From positions 1 to 32,710 of the forward strand of contig JAFRRO010000085.1 in NCBI GenBank assembly GCA_017428025.1: a stretch of 32,710 bases of DNA. Direction: 5' to 3'. Position 1 is the first letter of the stretch. Every line of letters starts with the position of its first letter. The translations under genes and the position numbers were made by a program. Positions 7,659 through 13,967 of this stretch are shown piece after piece. The stretch is from Clostridia bacterium. GTDB lineage: Bacteria; Bacillota; Clostridia; Christensenellales; CAG-138. Under the pieces are notes generated by a model that was given only the letters and a program-made list of their open reading frames with translations, was not told where the DNA came from and did no database searches.

Positions 7659-8572
7659 CAAACGAACTGAAACGCTATTACAGCGATCTGCGCGATCAAA
7701 ACCGGAAGCTGCTCGAACAGCGCACGGCGGAATGCGACCGGCTCAGCCCGCGGTTCCGCTCGCTGCAGAACGAGCGCGGGCTCGTGATGCGCCAGTACGC
7801 CGCAAAGAAGATGACAAAGCAGGCGGCGCAGTCACGCATCGCCGCGATCTCCGCCGAGCGCAAGACGACGCTGATCTCGCTCGGACTGCCCGCAAACTAT
7901 CTGGATCCGATCTACACCTGCCCGAAGTGTCAGGACACCGGCGAGGTCGGCGACGACGTCAAAAAGCTTTGCGCCTGCGCGCTCAGGAAGCTGCAGGAGG
8001 ACGAGCGCGCCGGTTCGCGCATCAACGACAGCGAGACGTTTGCGGCGTTTGACGAAGCGCTGTACACGAACGACGAACAGAAAAAGCAGGCGCTGAACAT
8101 GCGCCGCTTTGCGGAACGCTACGTCGCCGCCCTGCCCGCGCCCGAAAAACCGAACCTTTTGATTCTCGGACAGTCCGGGCTCGGCAAGTCGTACTTCGGC
8201 AACGCGATCGCCTCCGCCGCGATCGACCGCGGCATCCGGACGCTGAAAGCGGCGGCGTATCAGTGCATTCAGAGCGTGCTGGACGGCATCGACCGGCGCG
8301 AAGAAGGCGTCGAACCGTTCCTTAAAACGACGCTGCTGGTGCTCGACGATCTCGGCACTGAGCCGATGGTGCCGAACGTGACGGTCGAAACCTTTTTCCG
8401 CATTCTCAACGAGCGCGGCGCAGGCAGACTGCCGACCGTGCTGATTTCGAATCTGGACCGCGAAGGACTCTTTGAGCGCTACGGCGAACGCGTAGCGAGC
8501 CGCATGATCGACGGCGCGCTGACTGCGATCGTGCTTCTGAAGGGCGACAACCTGCGCACGAGGGTACGCTGA
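7655..8572 (+). CDS. DnaI/DnaC-like AAA+ helicase loader
   Basis: This is a 305-residue ATPase that delivers the replicative helicase to DNA. The N-terminal helical part holds a zinc-binding module, CPKC at 89-92 and CAC at 106-108, typical of DnaI. The AAA+ domain has Walker A GQSGLGKS (172-179), Walker B LLVLDD (227-232), sensor-1 region VLISNLD and an arginine-bearing RVASRM box. It overlaps dnaD by 4 bases and rsmI by 1 base, so it belongs to the same transcript. No neighbouring dnaB helicase gene is visible. The symbol dnaI would fit, but naming within the DnaC/IstB group is uncertain from sequence alone. Confidence 0.9.
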   Translation: MTNELKRYYSDLRDQNRKLLEQRTAECDRLSPRFRSLQNERGLVMRQYAAKKMTKQAAQSRIAAISAERKTTLISLGLPANYLDPIYTCPKCQDTGEVGDDVKKLCACALRKLQEDERAGSRINDSETFAAFDEALYTNDEQKKQALNMRRFAERYVAALPAPEKPNLLILGQSGLGKSYFGNAIASAAIDRGIRTLKAAAYQCIQSVLDGIDRREEGVEPFLKTTLLVLDDLGTEPMVPNVTVETFFRILNERGAGRLPTVLISNLDREGLFERYGERVASRMIDGALTAIVLLKGDNLRTRVR

Positions 8573-9402
8573 TGCTGTATCTTGTCGCAACGCCCATCGG
8601 AAACCTCGGCGACCTCTCCGCGCGCGCGATCGAAACGCTCCGCGCGGTCGACTGCATCTATTGCGAGGACACCCGCCATACCGGACTGCTGCTGCAGCAC
8701 TTCGACATTCAGAAGCCGACGCGCTCTTTGCATACGCACAACGAGCGCGAACGCACCGAAGAGGTCGTCGAAGCGCTGAAAAGCGGCAGGGAGATCGCCT
8801 ATGTGTCCGACGCGGGCATGCCGGGCGTCTCCGATCCCGGAGCGATGCTCGTCGATGCGTGTTACCGCGAGGGGCTTCCCTGCACCGTGATCCCCGGCGC
8901 AAGCGCCGTACCGATCGCCGCCGTGCTGTCGGGACTGCCCGCGCAGCCGTTCAGCTTCTTCGGGTTTCTGCCGCGCGAATCGAAGCCGCGCCGCGAAATG
9001 CTCGACGCGATTGCAGGGGTACGGCATCAGGTGATCCTTTACGAAAGCCCGCACCGCGTGCAGGCGACGCTTCGCGACCTCTTGGACCGCTTCGGCGACG
9101 GTCCGGCGGCGGTGCTTCGGGAGCTCACCAAGAAATACGAAACGGTCGAACGCGGCACGCTGTCCGCGCTTGTCGAACGCTTTTCCGACGAGCCCAAGGG
9201 CGAATGCGTGATCTGCTTCGTCCCCTCTGCAAAGGAAGAAGCCGAAGCGCCGGATCTCGACGCGCTGCTTTGTGAACTGCTTGAGACCGAATCGGTCAAG
9301 GACGCCGCGGCGATCGCCGCAGAACGGCTCCGTCTGCCGAAGAAAACGGTCTATAAACGGGCGCTGGAACTCAAGAACCGTAAAAGCGAGGAAAACGCAT
9401 GA
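8572..9402 (+). CDS. rsmI: 16S rRNA cytidine-1402 2'-O-methyltransferase
   Basis: RsmI methylates the ribose of C1402 in the decoding centre of 16S rRNA using S-adenosylmethionine. The 276-residue protein shows the tetrapyrrole-methylase fold landmarks in order: VATPIGNLGD (5-14), CEDTRHTG (31-38), YVSDAGMPGVSDPG and GFLPRE. The length is normal for the family. Its start overlaps the stop of the helicase-loader gene (TGATG) and its own stop overlaps the larC start (ATGA), so it sits inside a tightly packed operon. No oddities were seen. Confidence 0.96.
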   Translation: MLYLVATPIGNLGDLSARAIETLRAVDCIYCEDTRHTGLLLQHFDIQKPTRSLHTHNERERTEEVVEALKSGREIAYVSDAGMPGVSDPGAMLVDACYREGLPCTVIPGASAVPIAAVLSGLPAQPFSFFGFLPRESKPRREMLDAIAGVRHQVILYESPHRVQATLRDLLDRFGDGPAAVLRELTKKYETVERGTLSALVERFSDEPKGECVICFVPSAKEEAEAPDLDALLCELLETESVKDAAAIAAERLRLPKKTVYKRALELKNRKSEENA

Positions 9403-10586
9403 ACACGCTGTATCTGGATTGCTCCATGGGCGCCGCGGGCGACATGCTCTGCGCCGCGCTGCTCGAACTGCTGCCCGATCCGGACGCCTTTGTCGGGGAG
9501 CTGAACGGGATCGGGATTCCGCACGCGGTCTTTGAAAAGACGGCGTCTCAAAAATGCGGCATCACCGGCACGCATCTAAGCGTTCGCATTCACGGCGAAG
9601 AGGAGCACGAAGCCGGACATCATCACCACCGTCACAGCGATCTTGCGTCGATCGAATCGATCCTTGCGGGGCTCAACGTGTCGGACGGCGTCAAGGCCGA
9701 CGCGCTTTCCGTCTACCGGATGATCGCCGACGCCGAAAGCCGCGTGCACGGCTGTCCGGTCACGGAGATTCATTTTCACGAGGTCGGCGCGCTCGACGCG
9801 GTTGCCGACGTCACCGCGTTCTGTCTGCTGATGGAACGGCTGCAGCCCGAACGGGTGTTCGCCTCCCCCGTCCATGTCGGCAGCGGAACGGTCCGCTGCG
9901 CGCACGGCGTTCTGCCGGTGCCCGCGCCCGCGACGGCGATCCTGCTGAAGGACGTGCCGATCTACGGCGGCGATGTGAAGGGCGAGCTCTGCACGCCGAC
10001 CGGCGCGGCGCTTTTGAAGCGCTTTGTGACGCGGTTCGGTCCGATGCCCGCGATGCGGGTGAACGCGATCGGCTACGGCATGGGCACCAAGGATTTCGAC
10101 ACGGCAAACTGCGTGCGCGCCATGCTCGGCGAGACCGGAGACGGCTATGCGGAAACGATCCTCGAACTGTCCGCGAACATCGACGACATGAGCGCGGAAC
10201 AGATCGGCTTTGCCGCGGAACGGCTGTTCGAAGCCGGTGCGGTCGAGGTCTATACGGTCCCGATCGGCATGAAAAAGAGCCGCCCCGGCACGCTGATCCG
10301 CGCGATCTGTCCTGCGGATGCGGAGGAATCCGTGCTGCAGGCGTTCTTTCGCCACACGACGACGCTCGGCGTGCGCGAGATCGAAACGAAGCGCGCCGTT
10401 CTGAAACGCCGGATCGACACGCACGAGACCGCGCTCGGCACGGTCCGCGTCAAGCATGCCGAAGGATACGGCGTTGCGCGGGAGAAGATCGAATACGAGG
10501 ACCTTGCGCGGATCGCAAGGGAACGGAACGTATCGCTGACCGAAGCGGCGGCGATGGTCAAAAAGGAGACGGAACGGCATGGATGA
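9399..10586 (+). CDS. larC: LarC, nickel-pincer cofactor nickel insertase
   Basis: LarC inserts nickel into pyridinium-3,5-bisthiocarboxylic acid mononucleotide, the nickel-pincer cofactor of lactate racemase-type enzymes. The 395-residue product has the start LYLDCSMGAAGDM, a histidine cluster at 70-79 (HEAGHHHHRH), the EIHFHEVGALDA block and the AYGMG-like IGYGMGTKDF region. In Lactobacillus LarC is made by a programmed frameshift; here it is one continuous frame. larA, larB and larE are not in the window, so the user of the cofactor is unknown. It overlaps the following metal-sensor gene by 8 bases, which fits a link to metal supply. Confidence 0.92.
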   Translation: MNTLYLDCSMGAAGDMLCAALLELLPDPDAFVGELNGIGIPHAVFEKTASQKCGITGTHLSVRIHGEEEHEAGHHHHRHSDLASIESILAGLNVSDGVKADALSVYRMIADAESRVHGCPVTEIHFHEVGALDAVADVTAFCLLMERLQPERVFASPVHVGSGTVRCAHGVLPVPAPATAILLKDVPIYGGDVKGELCTPTGAALLKRFVTRFGPMPAMRVNAIGYGMGTKDFDTANCVRAMLGETGDGYAETILELSANIDDMSAEQIGFAAERLFEAGAVEVYTVPIGMKKSRPGTLIRAICPADAEESVLQAFFRHTTTLGVREIETKRAVLKRRIDTHETALGTVRVKHAEGYGVAREKIEYEDLARIARERNVSLTEAAAMVKKETERHG

Positions 10587-10890
10587 ACGACCGCACGACA
10601 CGCTTTCGGAACGCCACGAACATCTGCATTCGCACACGCACACCAAGGACGTATTGAACCGCATGTCCCGCGCGATCGGGCATCTCGAATCGGTCAAACG
10701 CATGGTCGAGGACGGACGCGACTGCTCGGAGGTGCTGGTGCAGCTTGCGGCGGTGCGCGCCGCGCTCGGCGCGACAAGCCGGATCATTCTGAAGGATCAT
10801 CTGGAGCACTGCATCGTGCACGCAGTCGAATCGAACGATCAGGCGGCGATCGAGGAACTGGAGCACGCCATCGACAAGCTGATCCAGTAA
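10579..10890 (+). CDS. CsoR-family metal-sensing repressor with His-rich N-terminus
   Basis: This is a 103-residue all-helical DUF156 (CsoR/RcnR/FrmR) repressor. The C-H-C metal-site pattern of CsoR is present as C49, H74 and C78, with an extra H77. Copper sensing is known for this pattern. The N-terminus adds a histidine-rich stretch, RHEHLHSHTHTK at 12-23, reminiscent of nickel/cobalt sensors and of nickel-handling proteins. AAGGAG lies about 11 bases upstream, inside larC, and the genes overlap by 8 bases. Being co-transcribed with larC makes nickel a candidate ligand, but the core residues point to copper. The metal is undecided. It may act on the operator-like palindrome just downstream (10973-10997). 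Confidence 0.85.
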   Translation: MDERPHDTLSERHEHLHSHTHTKDVLNRMSRAIGHLESVKRMVEDGRDCSEVLVQLAAVRAALGATSRIILKDHLEHCIVHAVESNDQAAIEELEHAIDKLIQ

Positions 10891-10943
10891 TTCCTCCATT
10901 CCTTCATTCCTTCATTTTTCATTTTTACATCCCCCCGCGGGGC

Positions 10944-10972
10944 TTCACAGCGCGTTTTGCATTTGGTATACT
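10944..10972 (+). promoter_or_regulatory. Promoter of the small membrane-protein pair
   Basis: TTCACA (10944-10949), a 17-base spacer and TATACT (10967-10972) form a good housekeeping promoter. Transcription should start near 10979, inside a palindrome. The preceding 10891-10943 has ATTCCTTCATT direct repeats and no clear terminator for the dnaD-csoR operon. Confidence 0.75.
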
Positions 10973-10997
10973 CCCCTTGAAAGAATCTTTCAGGGGG
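10973..10997. promoter_or_regulatory. Inverted repeat over the transcription start (operator-like)
   Basis: CCCCTTGAAAG (10973-10983), AAT, CTTTCAGGGGG (10987-10997) form an 11-bp inverted repeat with one G-T pair. It begins at the first base after the -10 box and its right arm includes the GGGGG that serves as ribosome site for the next gene. It could be a repressor site or an RNA hairpin masking that site. Confidence 0.6.
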
Positions 10998-11004
10998 TGT
11001 TTTT

Positions 11005-11409
11005 ATGGCATGTTTTCTCATTCCGATGACGGAGGCGATCGTTACGACGGTTGCAAAAAAGGTGATCGAAAAGAAAGAGCGCAAAGCGGGCGTCGAAAAG
11101 GTCACGAGCGAAGCGGGCTTTGAGATGGAAAAGACGCCGTTCTCGAAGAAGCTGGGCTGGCTGAACAAGCTTTTGTGGGGCGGCTCCGCGCTGCTCGCCT
11201 TTGAGCATGTCTGGCACGGCGAGGTCGTTCCGTTCTTCCCGTTTTTGACGGCTGCCGCCGATCCGGAGGAAGCGTCGGTCATGCTGCATGAGATGGCGAC
11301 GGTCGGCGTATCGATGGCGGTGCTCGTGACGGTTGTGTGGCTCGGGATGCTGCTCGTCTCGAAGATGCTCGAAAAGAAAGCGCTGAAGGCGCTGCCCGCG
11401 ACGAAGTGA
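11005..11409 (+). CDS. Small membrane protein of unknown function
   Basis: This 134-residue protein begins MACFLIPMTE. It has a charged lysine-rich stretch at 18-52 and then two hydrophobic segments, about 56-84 and 98-120. Between and within them are histidines H68, H71 and H95 in the context FEHVWHGEV and MLHEM. No enzyme motif was recognised. It is followed 9 bases later by another small membrane protein, and the two share one promoter and one terminator, so they probably work together. The histidines near the membrane could bind a metal or heme, but this is a guess. The upstream CsoR-family gene gives weak support for a metal-related role. Confidence 0.75.
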   Translation: MACFLIPMTEAIVTTVAKKVIEKKERKAGVEKVTSEAGFEMEKTPFSKKLGWLNKLLWGGSALLAFEHVWHGEVVPFFPFLTAAADPEEASVMLHEMATVGVSMAVLVTVVWLGMLLVSKMLEKKALKALPATK

Positions 11410-11418
11410 AGTAAGCGT

Positions 11419-11739
11419 ATGACTCTGCTTGTTTCCGTCTTTGCGGCAGTCATTTCGACTGCGGTCTGGTATAAGAAGCAGCCGGACAGCGAGATGCGGC
11501 TCGGCATCCTCTGCTGGCTCTTCTGGGGCGCGTCTCTGATGTGGCTCGTCGATGCGATCTTCGAGTATGCGGAGCTCGGCGCAGAATACTTTTCACCCGC
11601 GCCTGCGGATATGCTCAACGATCTGTTTCTGGGCCTGTCCGTCGTTGCGCTTGCGCTGATCATCTGGCTCGTGATCCTGCTGATCAAGGATCCGAAGGGC
11701 GTCATCAAAGGCAAGCTGCTGAAGAAGAAGGAATCGTAA
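11419..11739 (+). CDS. Small three-helix membrane protein of unknown function
   Basis: This 106-residue protein has hydrophobic segments at about 2-17, 28-48 and 68-90, and a lysine-rich tail (KGKLLKKKES) that should face the cytoplasm. No known family was recognised. The Shine-Dalgarno site is weak (AAGTAAG), so translation may depend on the preceding gene, which ends 9 bases upstream. A strong terminator follows. Its acidic loop at 49-67 lies between helices two and three. A partner role with the upstream 134-residue protein is inferred from the shared transcript. Confidence 0.72.
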   Translation: MTLLVSVFAAVISTAVWYKKQPDSEMRLGILCWLFWGASLMWLVDAIFEYAELGAEYFSPAPADMLNDLFLGLSVVALALIIWLVILLIKDPKGVIKGKLLKKKES

Positions 11740-11748
11740 CCGAACGGA

Positions 11749-11782
11749 AAAGAGCTTCCGGTTTTGTCCGGAAGCTCTTTTT
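11749..11782 (+). terminator. Terminator of the membrane-protein pair
   Basis: A perfect 13-bp stem, AAAGAGCTTCCGG (11749-11761) and CCGGAAGCTCTTT (11768-11780), with loop TTTTGT and a T-run to 11782. Confidence 0.95.
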
Positions 11783-11785
11783 ATG

Positions 11786-11838
11786 TCCCTCATCCACCGC
11801 AAGCGGTCCCCCTTCCCCACAAAGGGGGAAGGCTTTTG
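11786..11838. repeat. Half copy of the CTCATCC/CCTTCCCC palindromic repeat
   Basis: CCTCATCC is followed by a small hairpin ACCGC/GCGGT (11796-11807) and a larger one, CCTTCCCC (11811-11818) with GGGGAAGG (11825-11832), then CTTTT. The same module order occurs at 18388-18446 and 19558-19604. Confidence 0.75.
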
Positions 11839-11863
11839 GCTGTGTTTGCTGCCTGTTCCGTTC

Positions 11864-11983
11864 AGAGATCCTTCGTCGCTTCGCTCCTCAGGATGACAGC
11901 GGAAAGCACACGGCGCTCCTCAGGATGACACCGGAGGAAACGCGCTCCTGCTTGTCATTCTGAGCCTTTGGCGAAGAATCTCT
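11864..11983. mobile_element. MITE-like element with terminal inverted repeats
   Basis: The 120-bp element starts AGAGATCCTTCG...CAGGATGACA and ends TGTCATTCTGAG...CGAAGAATCTCT. These ends are imperfect inverted repeats of about 30 bases. Inside, GCTCCTCAGGATGACA occurs twice (11883-11898 and 11915-11930). It has no coding capacity. It fills most of the 240-base gap after the terminator. Confidence 0.7.
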
Positions 11984-12023
11984 GCGCGCAAAAGTGCTTC
12001 ACCGTTCTGTTCTCCAGACGGCG

Positions 12024-12455
12024 TCAAGGGCGGCAGAGGAAATACCCGATCATAGGTCCGAGGAAGATCGCCAGATAGATCAGCGTAATCCACGGCTGAT
12101 AATCGATATAGAATTCGCGAAACGTCAGACTCCACGGATGCTTGATCAGCACCCAGCCGAATACGTCGAACACGATGCAGATGCCCGCCCAGATCGCGCC
12201 GGTCGTAAGCGCGTCGGTCATCGTCGGACCTTCGAGCCCGCGCATATAAAGCCACCCGCACAGCGAGAAGATCACGATGTTATAGAGCGGGTGCCACGGC
12301 TTGGTTTTTTCGTAGCCCTCGCCCATGCCGGGACCGTCCTGCATGGATTTCATATGCAGCACGGTGATATTGAAGATCGTGTGCCCGATCCCGATCAGCG
12401 TGACGACGATGTACGCGACCCAGAACCAAAGCATGGACATGCCGAAGTTTCGCAT
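12024..12455 (-). CDS. Four-helix membrane protein of unknown function
   Basis: This 143-residue protein has four predicted membrane segments at about 7-27, 58-75, 85-104 and 120-140. Loops carry conserved-looking charged and aromatic blocks: HMKSMQDGPGMGEGYEKTKP after helix one, and IKHPWSLTFREFYIDYQPW before helix four. No enzymatic motif was recognised. GGAGG lies just before the ATG at 12455. It is the last gene of a minus-strand run, 30 bases after a DUF4190-like gene. No terminator is visible downstream, where the MITE-like element lies. Function unknown. Confidence 0.72.
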   Translation of the reverse strand: MRNFGMSMLWFWVAYIVVTLIGIGHTIFNITVLHMKSMQDGPGMGEGYEKTKPWHPLYNIVIFSLCGWLYMRGLEGPTMTDALTTGAIWAGICIVFDVFGWVLIKHPWSLTFREFYIDYQPWITLIYLAIFLGPMIGYFLCRP

Positions 12456-12485
12456 GGTTTCCTCCGAAAAATGACGACTGCGGTA

Positions 12486-12818
12486 TCAGAAATGCTCGCC
12501 CATCGCAAAGGCAAGGTGCCAGAACAGCGCCGTCTCGCACAGCGACAGCATGCAGAGCCCGACGCCGATCGCGGAAAAGACGATGCCCTTCACGGTGCGC
12601 GATTGTTTGCGGATGCTCAAAACCAGCCCGATGACGCCGAGCACAAGCCCGGCGAGTGAAGCGATCAAAGGCGCGAACATCCATACCGGCAAAGAATCCC
12701 AGTTCGGGAACCAGTTGGTAAACCAGACCAGCAATATCCAGCCCGGAACGATGCAGACGCCGATCCAGAACGCCGCGCGGGCGATGCGCTCCGCCCGGTT
12801 CTTTTTCATGTCTTCCAT
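12486..12818 (-). CDS. DUF4190-like small membrane protein
   Basis: This 110-residue protein has hydrophobic segments at about 16-34, 46-68 and 80-105. The middle block LAGLVLGVIGLVLSIRK followed by KGIVFSAIGVGL is the typical DUF4190 pattern. The gene at 13653-13952 encodes a clear paralogue with LAGLILGVIGLVKSIRR. GGGAGGG precedes the start and the amidotransferase-type gene ends 12 bases upstream, so they are co-transcribed. Role unknown; these proteins are usually annotated as small integral membrane proteins. Confidence 0.75.
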   Translation of the reverse strand: MEDMKKNRAERIARAAFWIGVCIVPGWILLVWFTNWFPNWDSLPVWMFAPLIASLAGLVLGVIGLVLSIRKQSRTVKGIVFSAIGVGLCMLSLCETALFWHLAFAMGEHF

Positions 12819-12830
12819 AGGTCCCTCCCG

Positions 12831-13535
12831 TTATCGCGCCGCGTTGACGAACGCCTTAAAGATCGTTCTGCTGTTTTCGTCCTTGCGGAAAAAGAATTCC
12901 GGATGCCACTGCACCGCCCAAACGAAGCGCTTTTCGGGCGCATAGACCGCCTCCACGAGTCCGTCCGGCGCGATCGCCATGGGCCGTAAAGCCGGCGCAA
13001 GCGCCTTGATCGCCTGATGGTGACAGCTGTTGACGCCGATCGTTTCCGCGCCTAAAAGCGCACAAAGCGGCGTGTCCTTGCAAAATGAAACGGTATGCTC
13101 CGCGCGGTCGTACGGCGCCGCCATGCGGTGGTTCGTGTCCGAGGGATGCTCGGTGATGAGGTCCTGAAAGAGCGTGCCGCCGAGGTGCGCGTTCAGAATC
13201 TGCAGCCCGCGGCAGATGCCGAACACCGGCTTGTCCGCGTCCCACAAAAGCCGCAAAAGCGTCGTTTCCGTCGCGTCGCGCTCCGGACAGGTCTCCGCGC
13301 AGGTCGGCTTCTGCTGCTCGCCGTAAACGGAAGGCGAAACGTCCTGCCCGCCCGCAACGAGAAAGCCGTCGAGCGTTTCGACAAGTCTTTTCAGCGCCGC
13401 CTCGTCGTTCGACAAAGGCAGCATCACCGGCACCGCGCCCGCCTGCTCCAAAGCGAGAAAATAGCCCGGCAGCATCCAATAGGAATCCCGCGCCCGATCA
13501 AAAAGCGGCGTTACGCCGATCAACGGGTTTTGCAT
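12831..13535 (-). CDS. Gamma-glutamyl-gamma-aminobutyrate hydrolase family (class I glutamine amidotransferase fold)
   Basis: This 234-residue hydrolase belongs to the PuuD/peptidase C26 family, which cleaves gamma-glutamyl amides. The full catalytic triad is visible: nucleophile C108 in FGICRGLQ, and H211 and E213 in VQWHPEF. The start MQNPLIGVTPLFD is characteristic. ATG 13535 is chosen because GGAGG sits 5 bases before it; a longer in-frame reading would run through a terminator. That terminator touches the ribosome site, so expression may depend on read-through or an unseen promoter. Two DUF4190-like genes flank it. The natural substrate cannot be told from sequence; other puu genes are absent. 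Confidence 0.88.
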   Translation of the reverse strand: MQNPLIGVTPLFDRARDSYWMLPGYFLALEQAGAVPVMLPLSNDEAALKRLVETLDGFLVAGGQDVSPSVYGEQQKPTCAETCPERDATETTLLRLLWDADKPVFGICRGLQILNAHLGGTLFQDLITEHPSDTNHRMAAPYDRAEHTVSFCKDTPLCALLGAETIGVNSCHHQAIKALAPALRPMAIAPDGLVEAVYAPEKRFVWAVQWHPEFFFRKDENSRTIFKAFVNAAR

Positions 13536-13546
13536 ACATTCCTCCG

Positions 13547-13572
13547 AAAAAAGGCGCTCCCTTGGGAACGCC
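13547..13572 (-). terminator. Terminator or attenuator abutting the ribosome site of the hydrolase gene
   Basis: On the minus strand GGCGTTCCC (13572-13564) pairs with GGGAGCGCC (13561-13553) and is followed by six T (13552-13547). One base separates the T-run from GGAGG (13545-13541). It ends the prfB-DUF4190 transcript but leaves no room for a promoter before the next gene. Confidence 0.85.
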
Positions 13573-13652
13573 CGACTGTTTTGTTTTGGTTCCGTGTGTC
13601 CGTCAAAACGGGCAGCGTAAGGTCGAATCTTTCGGGATGTACCGATCATGCG

Positions 13653-13952
13653 TTACGGTCCCATGTGCGAAACGATCCACAGCAGTCCGCCGAAAAACGA
13701 TCCGGCGCCGAGGCAGATCACGATCCCGATCGACGCAAGAACGATGCCTGCAACACTTTTGGGCGATCTGCGGATGCTTTTGACGAGCCCGATCACGCCG
13801 AGGATAAGACCTGCAAGCGCTGCTGCAGGCGCAATGATCCAGTATAGCGAAACTGTCCGCATCCCAATAAGCCCGCAAAGCACCGCCGCGACCCCGAGAA
13901 CCGGGGAAGCAACGGACAATCCCGGCGTCCGGGCATTCTCCTTCCGTTCCAT
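13653..13952 (-). CDS. DUF4190-like small membrane protein (paralogue)
   Basis: This 99-residue protein has hydrophobic segments at about 13-30, 35-60 and 66-95 and carries LAGLILGVIGLVKSIRR and VAGIVLASIGIVICL, closely matching the protein encoded at 12486-12818. An AAAGGAG site precedes ATG 13952. It lies 15 bases after prfB, so it is probably on the prfB transcript and is followed by a terminator. Function is unknown. The two copies bracket a hydrolase gene. Confidence 0.75.
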   Translation of the reverse strand: MERKENARTPGLSVASPVLGVAAVLCGLIGMRTVSLYWIIAPAAALAGLILGVIGLVKSIRRSPKSVAGIVLASIGIVICLGAGSFFGGLLWIVSHMGP

Positions 13953-13967
13953 CGTACACTCCTTTCG

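Noticed and set aside
6405..7661. 418-residue minus-strand frame opposite dnaD
   Set aside because: Antisense shadow of a conserved replication gene; Arg/His/Val-rich composition typical of such frames.
9576..10787. 403-residue minus-strand frame opposite larC and csoR
   Set aside because: Spans two conserved genes on the other strand and shows no motif.
12831..13649. Longer version of the hydrolase starting at 13649
   Set aside because: The extra 38 residues would be encoded across a terminator hairpin, and the ATG at 13535 has a strong ribosome site.
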